Of a DNA stretch of 64,000 nucleotides, positions 10,004-18,681 are shown piece after piece. Numbering within the stretch: position 1 is the first letter of the stretch; each line of letters opens with the position of its first letter. The notes beneath the pieces are model-generated. The model made no database searches. It was given only the letters and a program-made list of their open reading frames with translations, and was not told where the DNA came from. The stretch lies in contig NZ_JAFBCC010000001.1 of NCBI RefSeq assembly GCF_016907495.1, positions 2,914,001 to 2,978,000 on the forward strand. Direction: 5' to 3'. Made by a program: the position numbers and the translations under genes. Origin of the DNA: Arthrobacter tumbae (GTDB taxonomy: Bacteria > Actinomycetota > Actinomycetes > Actinomycetales > Micrococcaceae).

Positions 10004-10975
10004 ATGACAATGACCGCTGAACAGGCCGCGTGGTTCGCCGGGACGTTCGACAAGCTGGTCGGCAACGTGGGTCAGGCCGTCCTCGGCAAATCCCACGTGG
10101 TTCGGCTTGTCCTGACCGCGATGCTCGCCGAGGGCCACGTGCTGCTTGAGGATGCTCCCGGAACCGGAAAGACCATGCTTGCCCGGTCGCTCGCGGCCAC
10201 GGTGCAGGGAACGCACTCCCGCATCCAGTTCACGCCGGACCTCCTGCCCTCGGACGTCACGGGCATCACCATCTATGACCAGAAGACCCAGGAGTTCGAG
10301 TTCCACAAGGGCCCCATCTTCGCCAACATCGTGCTCGCGGACGAGATCAACCGCGCCTCGCCGAAGACCCAGTCGGCGCTGCTGGAAGTCATGGAAGAGT
10401 CGCGGGTGACCGTGGACGGGGTGAGCTACACCAACGACCGCCCGTTCATGGTGATCGCAACCCAGAACCCGATTGAGCAGGCCGGAACATACCGGCTTCC
10501 GGAAGCGCAGCTTGACCGCTTCCTGATCAAAACCATGATCGGTTACCCGGACCATGCCTCCACCGTCCAACTGCTCAGCGGCTCGGCAACCCGTGACCGA
10601 TCGGCGGCGCTGACCCCGATCATCACCACTCAGGCCATCAAGGACATGGCGGATCTGGCTACGGAAACCCATGTGGATAACGCGGTACTCGAGTACATTT
10701 CCCGGTTGACGGAGGAGACCCGCTCCGCACCCGAGTCCCGCCTGGGAGTGAGCGTGCGCGGAGCACTGGCAATGGTCCGCACGGCGAAGGTCTGGGCTGC
10801 CGGACAGGGCAGGCACTACGTCCTGCCCGACGACGTCAAGGAACTGGCCCCGTACGTGTGGACCCACCGCTTTGTCATGGACCCGGAAGCGGAGTTTGCC
10901 GGCGCAACCCCCGAGGCGGTCCTGCGCCGGGTGCTCGCCGATGTATCGGCTCCCCAGCAGCGCGCCACTGCCTGA
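10004..10975 (+). CDS. MoxR-family AAA+ ATPase
   Basis: This is a 323-residue MoxR-type AAA+ ATPase. Walker A (APGTGKT) is near residue 52, Walker B with DEINRASPKTQ near 113, and sensor 1 is VIATQNPIEQAGTYRLPEAQLDRF; the usual C-terminal lid follows. The start ATG 10004 is preceded by an AAGGA-type site, whereas a longer frame to 9893 would overlap the gene before. MoxR proteins usually pair with DUF58 and VWA or transglutaminase partners as chaperone-like remodelers, and here DUF58 follows after 6 bases. The substrate is not evident; the giant Ig/FN3 protein or the translocase are candidates by context. Confidence 0.93.
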   Translation: MTMTAEQAAWFAGTFDKLVGNVGQAVLGKSHVVRLVLTAMLAEGHVLLEDAPGTGKTMLARSLAATVQGTHSRIQFTPDLLPSDVTGITIYDQKTQEFEFHKGPIFANIVLADEINRASPKTQSALLEVMEESRVTVDGVSYTNDRPFMVIATQNPIEQAGTYRLPEAQLDRFLIKTMIGYPDHASTVQLLSGSATRDRSAALTPIITTQAIKDMADLATETHVDNAVLEYISRLTEETRSAPESRLGVSVRGALAMVRTAKVWAAGQGRHYVLPDDVKELAPYVWTHRFVMDPEAEFAGATPEAVLRRVLADVSAPQQRATA

Positions 10976-10981
10976 CCCCTT

Positions 10982-12370
10982 ATGGCAACGAACACCGATA
11001 CCGCAGAAAAGAGCGCCTCACGACGGCGCGCGGCCGATCCCGCGCGCCGTCGGGAGTCCCAGCCGTCCCCGGAACGGACCAAGCGGCAGAAACGCACGGC
11101 GCCGCCGTCGTCCCGTCTCCATCCGCGGTCGCTGACGCGGGAAGCCTGGCAGCTGGCACGGGCCGCAGGATCTCCTGTGGCCGGGCGCGTCCTTGCTGTA
11201 CTTCGCAGGTACTGCGGGCCCGTGGCGGGAGTGGTCAGTCCGCTCGGGTGGATCATTGCCGCAACCGTCGCCGCGCTCTGGGTGCTCGGCTCTGTGTTCG
11301 ACTGGCGGGAAGCCCTCATCGGCGCCCTGCTGGGCACGGTCCTGTTCCTCCTGGCCATCGGCTTCATCCTCGGACGCTCCTCCTACGCCGTCGACCTGGA
11401 CCTGACGCGCACGCGCGTGGCAGTGGGGGACCGCGCCGTCGGAAGCGTCGCCGTTTCCAATACCTCAGCCAAGGCGCTGCTTCCGGCCTCGCTTGAACTG
11501 CCGGTAGGTGCGGCGACGGCGATCTTTGACCTGCCGCGGCTCAAGCCGAACCAGCTGCATGAGGACCTATTCACCATTCCCACGCAGCGGCGCGCCGTCA
11601 TCGTTGTTGGGCCGGTCCGCTCCGTTCGCGCTGATCCGCTGAGCCTGCTGCGCCGCCAGGTCTTCTGGACCGAACCCACCGACCTGTACGTGCACCCGCG
11701 GACGGTGGCGCTGGTCGGCTCGGCCGCCGGTTTCATCAAGGATCTGGAGGGGCTGCCCACCAAGGACCTCTCCAGCGCGGACGTCTCCTTCCACGCGCTG
11801 CGCGATTACGTACCCGGCGATGACCGCCGCCACATCCACTGGAAGACGACGGCACGGACCGGCCAGCTCATGGTCCGCCAGTTCGAGGAGACCCGCCGCT
11901 CCCACCTCGCAGTCGCCCTCTCAACCAACACCTCCGAATACGCGTCCGACGCCGAGTTCGAGCTCGGAGTATCTGTCGCCGGCTCCATCGGACTCCAGGC
12001 CATCCGCGAGCAGCGGAACCTGAGCGTGCTCACCCAGGACGGCCCAGTGCGCTCCGAAACCGGCCGCAACCTGCTCGATGACATGACTCGGATCGAGGGC
12101 CGCAACAGGCGCCTCACCGCAGTGGATCTGGCGAGGACGACGGCGGATTCGGTGCCGAATGCCTCCGTCGTGTTCTTTGTGGTGGGCCCGCACGTCACCC
12201 CGTCCCAGCTCCGCTCGGCAGCAGCCTCGGTTCCGCCCGGCATCCGGTGCATCGCCATCCGCTGCGTGAGTGATCAGGATCCGGGAAGGGCGACCATCGG
12301 GGATCTCACCGTGCTCACGCTCGGCACGCTGTCCGACCTCGCCCTCATCCTCCGAAAGGCAGCAGCATGA
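10982..12370 (+). CDS. DUF58 domain membrane protein
   Basis: 462 residues. A basic, Ser/Arg-rich N-terminus precedes two hydrophobic segments (about residues 80-130: VVSPLGWIIAATVAALWVLG and ALLGTVLFLLAIGFILG). The DUF58 signature RDYVPGDDRRHIHWKTTAR is near residues 274-292, followed by a VWA-like half. DUF58 proteins form a module with MoxR ATPases and membrane transglutaminases, and this gene sits between exactly those partners. It starts 6 bases after moxR and its TGA overlaps the next ATG (ATGA). Probably membrane-anchored with the DUF58 domain inside. The specific function of the family is poorly known. Confidence 0.9.
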   Translation: MATNTDTAEKSASRRRAADPARRRESQPSPERTKRQKRTAPPSSRLHPRSLTREAWQLARAAGSPVAGRVLAVLRRYCGPVAGVVSPLGWIIAATVAALWVLGSVFDWREALIGALLGTVLFLLAIGFILGRSSYAVDLDLTRTRVAVGDRAVGSVAVSNTSAKALLPASLELPVGAATAIFDLPRLKPNQLHEDLFTIPTQRRAVIVVGPVRSVRADPLSLLRRQVFWTEPTDLYVHPRTVALVGSAAGFIKDLEGLPTKDLSSADVSFHALRDYVPGDDRRHIHWKTTARTGQLMVRQFEETRRSHLAVALSTNTSEYASDAEFELGVSVAGSIGLQAIREQRNLSVLTQDGPVRSETGRNLLDDMTRIEGRNRRLTAVDLARTTADSVPNASVVFFVVGPHVTPSQLRSAAASVPPGIRCIAIRCVSDQDPGRATIGDLTVLTLGTLSDLALILRKAAA

Positions 12371-14802
12371 GCCGCCGCGCAGGACGCGCTACCCGCGCGT
12401 TGCCGGGACAGTTGCAGACCGGCATCGATATCGGAGCTTTGGTCCTCCTGCTCGGTCTGGGCGTCCTCGGATTCGGCCCCACCTTCGGCGGGGACCTGCG
12501 CTACCTCGCCGCGGGATTCGGCGGGCTCGCGATCGGTCTTCTCACGGCCTGGCTGAGCGTCCGCCAACGCTGGGGCTTCTGGCCGATCGCCGGGGTTCTG
12601 CTGGGCGCCTACCTCGTGCTGGGACACGCGCTGGCCGCGCCGGTCGAATCCTTCCTCGGGTTCCTGCCCACGCTCGAATCCTTGCGGGTCCTGATCGTCG
12701 GCGTCGTCTTCTCCTGGAAGGATCTCCTGACGGTCGCGGACCCCGTGGGAATCAGCCGCGGCATGCTCGTGGTGCCCTTCCTCTCAGCCCTCCTGCTCGC
12801 GGCAGTCGCCGGGCTGCTCGCCTGGCGCGTGCGCACGCCGTACTGGGTGCTTCTGCCGGTCCTCGGACTCTTTATGGTCAGCATTGCCTTTGGCACCAAC
12901 CGGGCAGCGCTGCCCGAACTCCGGGGGATCCTGCTGATCGTTGCAGCGACCGCCTGGCTGGCCTACCGCCGGGATATTGCACGCACTGACCAGACAGGGG
13001 CGCTGACGGCGAATGCACCCGCGCAGCAGCCGGATTCCACCGCCGTCGGAGGATCGGGAGCAAGAGCCGGAGGGATCTTCCTGTCCAACAGGGCACGCCG
13101 GCTGGGACTGGGCGCAGCGGTCCTCTCCGTCGGCACCATCCTCACCCTGGTGGTGAGCCCGGTACTGGCAGGGAACACGGACCGCGACGTCCTGCGCGAC
13201 GTCGTTGAGCCTCCCGTTGACCTGTTCGATTACCCGAGCCCGCTGACCAGTTTCCGCAAGTACGTGAAGGACCAGGCTGAGGAAACCCTCCTGACCGTCG
13301 ACGGGCTGCCGGAGGGCCAGCGGATCCGGCTCGCCGCGATGGATGCCTACGACGGCGTGGTGTACAACGTGAATCCGCAGGCTGCCGGCAACTTCGCCCG
13401 GGTAGGGGATGCGCAGCAGCTCGGCAACGCGGACATCGCGGAGGATGAGGGCACTGTCGCCACGCTCGACATCAGCATCGAGGCGTACAACGGGGTATGG
13501 CTGCCTTCGGGCGGCGAACTGCTCGGCGTGGATCTGAACGGGCCACGGTCGCAGGACCTGAACCGGTCGCTGTACTACAACAATGACGCGTTGACCGCAC
13601 TGTCCACCATCGGGGTGCAGTCGGGCGACACCTACAGCATCAACGTGGTCTTCCCGGAGATTCCGGCTGATGAGGTGCTCACGCAGTATGACTTCGCGGA
13701 CCTCAGCCTCCCGCGCGTCCAGAACGAGCCGCCCATCATCGCCTCCCGGGCCAGTGAGTACGTGGGCGAGGTGTCGGACCCGATCGAGCGGGTGCGCCGC
13801 CTTGAGCAGGTCCTGAGTTCGCAGGGGTTCTTCAGCAACGGCAAGGACGGCGAAGCTCCCTCACTGCCGGGCCACGGCGCCGCACGCATGTTGGGCCTCC
13901 TGGACGCCGAGCAGATGGTCGGCGACGACGAGCAGTACGCCGTTTCCATGGCCCTGATGGCGCGCAAACTCAACATCCCCGCCCGCGTAGTGATGGGCCT
14001 CTACCCGGACTGGGACGAGGTCGAGGACCCGTCAGCGCCGATCGCGCTCACGGGTGAAGACGTGCACGCCTGGGTGGAGATCGCGTTCGACAATGCCGGC
14101 TGGGTGCCGTTCGACCCCACGCCTCCTGAGGACAACGAACCGGTGCCGCCGCAGCAGCAGCCCAAGTCCTCGCCGAAGCCGCAGGTCCTGCAGCCTCCGC
14201 CGCCGCCGCAGGAGCCGGCTGAACTGCCGCCGGACTCTGCTCCCGAGCCCCAGGACGCCGAAGACCGTACCAAGGACTTCTGGGACGACTGGGGTCAGCT
14301 GATCCGCGCCATAGCGCTCGCCCTGATTCCGTTGGGTGTGCTGCTGCTGCCGCTGCTGCTCATCGTTCTGCTGAAGGTACGACGGCGGAAGCGGCGTGCA
14401 AACGTCGGCGCGCCTTCCCAGCGGGTCGGCGGAGGCTGGAGCGAGGTGTTGAGCCTTGCGACGGACCTCGGAGCGGAGACCAACACCAGGGCAACCCGGC
14501 GCGAGAGCGCGCACGAGCTCGGACAGGCCTTTCCTGCCAGTTCAGGATCCACCACTGTCCTTGCGGAGCGAGCCGACGCCAACATCTTCGCGTACGGTGA
14601 ACCGACCGAACGCGAGGTCGAGGAGTACTGGAGCGCCGTCGAGTCATCACTGCAGGACATGCGGGGCTCAGTCGGCTGGTTCCGGCGGCAGCGTGCCCGC
14701 TTCTCGCCGCGGTCCCTTATCCGGGAGGCGCGCTCGAGGATGGGTCCGCGCAGTGCTGCCCGGGGAACACGCCGCGGTTCGGTGCGAAGGCGGGACTCGT
14801 GA
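12367..14802 (+). CDS. Membrane transglutaminase-fold protein lacking the catalytic cysteine (TgpA-like)
   Basis: 811 residues. An N-terminal block of about six membrane helices (residues ~20-205) is followed by one more near 240, a large extracytoplasmic region, the transglutaminase core, a Pro/Gln-rich linker, a further helix near 645-665 and a basic cytoplasmic tail. In the core the His (EDVHAW, H567) and Asp (PFDPT, D583) of the triad are present. At the Cys position the sequence reads GDDEQYA (519-525), with Asp instead of Cys, and the entire protein contains no cysteine. It is therefore unlikely to act as a thiol transglutaminase or protease and may be a binding or scaffold version. Overlaps its neighbours by 4 bp on both sides. 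Confidence 0.9.
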   Translation: MSRRAGRATRALPGQLQTGIDIGALVLLLGLGVLGFGPTFGGDLRYLAAGFGGLAIGLLTAWLSVRQRWGFWPIAGVLLGAYLVLGHALAAPVESFLGFLPTLESLRVLIVGVVFSWKDLLTVADPVGISRGMLVVPFLSALLLAAVAGLLAWRVRTPYWVLLPVLGLFMVSIAFGTNRAALPELRGILLIVAATAWLAYRRDIARTDQTGALTANAPAQQPDSTAVGGSGARAGGIFLSNRARRLGLGAAVLSVGTILTLVVSPVLAGNTDRDVLRDVVEPPVDLFDYPSPLTSFRKYVKDQAEETLLTVDGLPEGQRIRLAAMDAYDGVVYNVNPQAAGNFARVGDAQQLGNADIAEDEGTVATLDISIEAYNGVWLPSGGELLGVDLNGPRSQDLNRSLYYNNDALTALSTIGVQSGDTYSINVVFPEIPADEVLTQYDFADLSLPRVQNEPPIIASRASEYVGEVSDPIERVRRLEQVLSSQGFFSNGKDGEAPSLPGHGAARMLGLLDAEQMVGDDEQYAVSMALMARKLNIPARVVMGLYPDWDEVEDPSAPIALTGEDVHAWVEIAFDNAGWVPFDPTPPEDNEPVPPQQQPKSSPKPQVLQPPPPPQEPAELPPDSAPEPQDAEDRTKDFWDDWGQLIRAIALALIPLGVLLLPLLLIVLLKVRRRKRRANVGAPSQRVGGGWSEVLSLATDLGAETNTRATRRESAHELGQAFPASSGSTTVLAERADANIFAYGEPTEREVEEYWSAVESSLQDMRGSVGWFRRQRARFSPRSLIREARSRMGPRSAARGTRRGSVRRRDS

Positions 14803-16067
14803 ATGCGGAGGGGGCCCAGTGCCCGCGCTGTTCATCACGCGTGGCCGCCGGCACCGCGTATTGCGTGCGCTGCGGCGCTTCCATTCCCAATCGTGCCCCG
14901 CATGTCCGTACAGTGGACCCACCGGGCAGTGCATTGACGCATTCTGATGCCCGGATGAACGGTGAGGGAGGAACGCAGGGCACCATGGCTCAGCTCAACC
15001 TTGAGAACGGTTCGGCAGGCAAGCGGCTCGGAGCAAAACTGGTTGACGGCATTCCGCCTGCGCTGATCACCGGACTGGCCGCCGTCGTTGGTATGCCCCT
15101 GATCGGCTACGAGCAGGTGTCGGCGAGCTCCGCCGTCGTCGATTTGAGCATGTTCTTCGTTGTGACGGGCGCCGGTAGTCTGCTGGCGCTCGGCTACTGG
15201 ATCTTCCTCTGGGGCTGGGAAGCGAAAACCGGCAAGACCCCAGGCAACCTGATGTTCGGCCTGCGGACCACCAATGAAGAGGGCTTCGCGCCCGGGTGGC
15301 TGGCTGTCTTTCTGCGCAACCTCATCATCGGGCTCTCGGGGATCATTCCGGTGGTCGGCTTCGTGATCGTCATGATCTCCAACCTGTTCGACTCCCACGG
15401 GAAGCGTCAGGGCTGGTATGACAAAGCAGCGCGGACGTTCGTTTTCGATGTCCGGCGCGGGCGCAATCCGCTGCCTACCGGAGGAATTCACGGGCCGTCG
15501 TCGTTCGCTCCGCAGCCACCGCCGCCTGCGGTGAAGCCCATCCAGTCGCCGGTTGTTTCCCGGCCTGAACTGGTGGCGCGCACTGTGGAACCGGTAGTCA
15601 ACCAGTCAGAGAGGGTTCCGACGGGCAGGACTGCCCCGCTTCCCGACTTCGGTACTTTGCACCCCGATGAGGAATCCGGAGAGACGGTCATGTCCCGGAA
15701 TTCTGCGCCGGTGAAGACGTATGCCGATCCGTCGGGGAGCGCACCGGTGCGGATCCTGCTCGACGACGGGCGCGACCTGGTGCTGCAGTCACTGGCGCTG
15801 ATCGGCCGCAATCCGGCAGCGAAGGACAACCAGCCTGCACAGCTGATTCCTGTGCAGGACGAGGGGCGCTCCGTGTCCAAGACCCACCTTCAGCTGCGCG
15901 TCGAGGCGGGCAGGCTCTGGGTGACCGACCGGAATTCAACCAACGGCAGTGCTGTAGCGGGTGCGGACGGTGAGCGCACGCCGCTGCCGGGAGGGCAGCC
16001 CTATTGGGTACCGCCCGGTTCCACCGTGCACTTCGGCGACCGCAGCTTCAGGGTGGAACAGGCATGA
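14799..16067 (+). CDS. Zinc ribbon-RDD-FHA membrane protein
   Basis: 422 residues with a GTG start inside the previous stop (GTGA). A Cys4 zinc ribbon (CPRC and CVRC, residues ~8-25) leads to an RDD domain with three to four membrane helices (about 75-205, beginning GKRLGAKLVDGIPPALITGL). A Pro-rich linker follows, then a C-terminal FHA domain (about 315-422) with the canonical GR, S-x-x-H and NSTNG positions. FHA domains bind phosphothreonine peptides, so this protein probably tethers a phosphorylated partner to the membrane. The kinase and phosphatase of the same operon are the natural writers and erasers. Confidence 0.9.
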   Translation: MNAEGAQCPRCSSRVAAGTAYCVRCGASIPNRAPHVRTVDPPGSALTHSDARMNGEGGTQGTMAQLNLENGSAGKRLGAKLVDGIPPALITGLAAVVGMPLIGYEQVSASSAVVDLSMFFVVTGAGSLLALGYWIFLWGWEAKTGKTPGNLMFGLRTTNEEGFAPGWLAVFLRNLIIGLSGIIPVVGFVIVMISNLFDSHGKRQGWYDKAARTFVFDVRRGRNPLPTGGIHGPSSFAPQPPPPAVKPIQSPVVSRPELVARTVEPVVNQSERVPTGRTAPLPDFGTLHPDEESGETVMSRNSAPVKTYADPSGSAPVRILLDDGRDLVLQSLALIGRNPAAKDNQPAQLIPVQDEGRSVSKTHLQLRVEAGRLWVTDRNSTNGSAVAGADGERTPLPGGQPYWVPPGSTVHFGDRSFRVEQA

Positions 16068-16945
16068 ACAATTCCGAACAGATGAAGGACTCGAACATCG
16101 AACTCACCGTCGGGTACGCGACCGACCGCGGCCTCAAGCGCCAATTGAATGAAGACTCCCTGATCGCGTCGGAGCCGATCTTCGCGGTGGCGGACGGCAT
16201 GGGCGGGCACGAGGCCGGGGAGGTCGCTTCAGGAATCTGCGTGCGGACCCTGGCGGAAAGCAGCATCATCGGCGAGCATGCTCCGCACTTCTCAGCGGCG
16301 GATCTCGAGGAACTGCTGCACACTGCGGATGAGCACATCCGTTCGGAGACGGGAGGCCGGGCAGGCACGACGCTGTCCGGCGTCGTCCTCGTCGAAGAGT
16401 CGGGGATGCCCTACTGGCTCTTCTTCAATGTGGGCGATTCACGGACCTATCGGTTGAGTCAGGGCCGGTTCGGGCAGATCTCCGTAGACCATTCCGAGGT
16501 GCAGGAGCTGGTGGACCGCGGCCACATCACCCAGGAGCAGGCTGTTGGCCACCCCCGACGGCATGTCATCACCCGGGCGTTGGGGACCGGTGACGATTCC
16601 GAGGCCGACTACTGGCTCATGCCCGTGGAAGTGGACGACAGGATCCTCATCTGTTCGGACGGACTGAGCACAGAGGTCTCCGATGACCGCATCTACACAC
16701 TCCTCAGTTCCACGGCTGATCCACAGCAGACTGCTGACGCGTTGGTGCAGGAAACCCTGCGCAACGGTGCCCGCGACAACGTGACCGTTGTGGTGGTCGA
16801 TGCCCGTGGGGTCGACGGCGATGCCGACCTCCACGTCACCGCGCCACGGACGATCGGGGCGGACACTGCTGCAGCTGCCGCGGAGGTTTCCGCTGCCGAG
16901 GCTCCCGCCGCCGAGGTTCCCTCAGCCGAGGCCGAGCGTCCGTGA
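16064..16945 (+). CDS. PP2C-family Ser/Thr protein phosphatase
   Basis: 293 residues, starting at the ATG that overlaps the previous TGA. PP2C motifs are complete: TDRGLKRQLNEDS, VADGMGGHEAGEVAS, GTTLSGV, FNVGDSRTY, ICSDGLS and ARDNVTVVVVD, so the metal-binding Asp residues are kept. The C-terminal ~35 residues are an Ala/Glu-rich low-complexity tail (APAAEVPSAEAE). No membrane segment. As the partner of the kinase two genes downstream it should remove phosphate from FHA ligands and from the kinase itself. It is a PstP-like role, but dedicated to this locus by position. Confidence 0.93.
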   Translation: MNNSEQMKDSNIELTVGYATDRGLKRQLNEDSLIASEPIFAVADGMGGHEAGEVASGICVRTLAESSIIGEHAPHFSAADLEELLHTADEHIRSETGGRAGTTLSGVVLVEESGMPYWLFFNVGDSRTYRLSQGRFGQISVDHSEVQELVDRGHITQEQAVGHPRRHVITRALGTGDDSEADYWLMPVEVDDRILICSDGLSTEVSDDRIYTLLSSTADPQQTADALVQETLRNGARDNVTVVVVDARGVDGDADLHVTAPRTIGADTAAAAAEVSAAEAPAAEVPSAEAERP

Positions 16946-18681
16946 GCGGAGTTCGTTACCTTCCGGGGGAGGGCTGGCTGAGTGTGGTGCGTTCCGGCGT
17001 CGTCGTGCTCGTGCCTGCCACGACCGCGTCCGACCTGACCGACCGGCTCTGGAACCAGCTGGGGACAAACCCCAACCTGCAGGCCGTGCTGCCGATCGTT
17101 GCCGGCGGATTTGGTCTGGGGATTGAATCCATGCCTCCGTTCGGCGTGGTGTCCTACACGGACCGGCTGCACGTATTGCTTCGAGGCGACGTCCACCTGA
17201 GCGTGGACACCGGCGACAGCGGTGCGCCGGTTGAGCTGTCCGGGCAGCAGGTCACCACATGGATGGAGCGGATCGTCGACGGCGGTGGAAGCGGATTCAC
17301 GCTGAGCGGCGGTGCAGTTGGCGCTGTCGGTTCTGCGGATGCAGGCTTCGCTGGCGCAGGTAAAAACGCTGTGACCCTGCCGCTCGAGGCGGGGATTGTC
17401 CGCGCGTCGGTTGTGAGCGTGGGATCGTTCGGGTCCGCCGAATCACCGGGAATTACGGAACGCGACGGTCTCGAAGTGGCTGATCCCGAACGCGCCGATC
17501 TCGAAGTGGCTGATCCCGAACGCGACGGTCTCGAAGTGGCTGATCCCGAACGCGCCGTGACCGGGGCTGCTGAGGCCGAGGAACTCGCCACCATCAGCCC
17601 GAGCCTGTACCTGACCTCCACCGACAGTGTCGATGAGGACGGTCAGCGTGCGGGGGACGGTGCTGACAGCGTCGGTGAGGACCAGAACCAGCAGGCCGAG
17701 CCGGACCCCGAGCTCCAGACCACCGGCTATGACCACCTGTGGGACCAGACCGTCATGAGGCGTGTGGAGGACGCCGCGGTGCGTCCGCCCGAAGAGGATG
17801 ACCCGTCGGACGGGGTCGACGCCCAGGAGCGGGCTGTTCAGGAGCGGGCTGCTCAGACCCCGGAACAACCGGAGCCGGGGCGGGCTGCGCAGTCGGAGCC
17901 TGAGCCGGGGCGGTCACAGCAGTCGGAGCCTGAGACATCGACTCCGCCAACCGAAGCGGCGCCGATACCGCTGACTGCCCCCGGCCAGCTGATCGACTCC
18001 GTACCCTGGGCACGGAAGAGTGCCGGGACCGGTGAGCAGGAAGCAGGCCCAGCAGACGCGCCGCTGGCATCCGCCCCACCCAGCCCCAACACCTCAGCAC
18101 CGGGTGAGACTCGCGATTTCCCCGAGTCAGCAGACCACGACGGCCAGACGATCATGCGCAGCGACCTGCAGAGCACGCCCCAGCAGCCCGTCCAGCCGGC
18201 AGCTGAGCCGCGCCCCGGGACCGGACCGCTGGTGCTGGCGCGGCTGTGCGGGCAGGGCCACGCGAACCCGCCCGAAGCATCGGACTGCGGAGTCTGTTCC
18301 CAATCACTGGACGGCGAACCGCGGGAGGTCCGGCGACCCAGCCTCGGTACCATGCGGATCTCATCGGGTGAAGTGGTGGAGCTTGACCAGTCGCTGATCA
18401 TCGGCCGGCAGCCTTCCGTCTCACGGGTTCAGGGCCGCGGCATGCCCAAACTGGTGCAGGTCACCAGTGCCGGCGGAGATATCTCGCGCTCACATGTAGA
18501 GGTGCGGCTTGACGGCTGGCATGTCCTGCTCTGCGACCTCAAGGCCACCAACGGCACGGTGCTGATCCGCTCAGGCCAGCCGCCGCGCCGCCTGGGCGAG
18601 TCAGAGACCGCGTTCCTCCTTGACGGCGATGTGGCCCAGCTCGGTGACGACATCTTCCTGCGCTTCGAGGGCCTGCGATGA
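16942..18681 (+). CDS. FHA-domain protein with repeat-rich linker
   Basis: 579 residues; GTG start overlapping the previous stop. The N-terminal ~110 residues form a compact unassigned domain (YLPGEGWLSVV, VVSYTDRLHVLLRGD). The centre is acidic and repetitive: three 10-residue repeats near 173-202 and several PEQPEPGRAAQSEPEP-like stretches. A four-Cys knuckle (CGQG and CGVC, about 436-455) comes before a C-terminal FHA domain (about 472-579) with GRQPS, SRSHVE and KATNGT. The FHA fold appears functional. The long flexible linker suggests an adaptor that bridges a phosphorylated protein to another component. No membrane helix. Confidence 0.88.
   Translation: MSGVRYLPGEGWLSVVRSGVVVLVPATTASDLTDRLWNQLGTNPNLQAVLPIVAGGFGLGIESMPPFGVVSYTDRLHVLLRGDVHLSVDTGDSGAPVELSGQQVTTWMERIVDGGGSGFTLSGGAVGAVGSADAGFAGAGKNAVTLPLEAGIVRASVVSVGSFGSAESPGITERDGLEVADPERADLEVADPERDGLEVADPERAVTGAAEAEELATISPSLYLTSTDSVDEDGQRAGDGADSVGEDQNQQAEPDPELQTTGYDHLWDQTVMRRVEDAAVRPPEEDDPSDGVDAQERAVQERAAQTPEQPEPGRAAQSEPEPGRSQQSEPETSTPPTEAAPIPLTAPGQLIDSVPWARKSAGTGEQEAGPADAPLASAPPSPNTSAPGETRDFPESADHDGQTIMRSDLQSTPQQPVQPAAEPRPGTGPLVLARLCGQGHANPPEASDCGVCSQSLDGEPREVRRPSLGTMRISSGEVVELDQSLIIGRQPSVSRVQGRGMPKLVQVTSAGGDISRSHVEVRLDGWHVLLCDLKATNGTVLIRSGQPPRRLGESETAFLLDGDVAQLGDDIFLRFEGLR
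17458..17547 (+). repeat. Three 30-bp in-frame tandem repeats
   Basis: Three consecutive 30-bp units (17458-17487, 17488-17517, 17518-17547) encode ERDGLEVADP, ERADLEVADP and ERDGLEVADP. They are nearly identical at DNA level, so they probably arose by slippage and can vary in number between strains. They lie in the disordered linker of the FHA protein. Confidence 0.9.
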
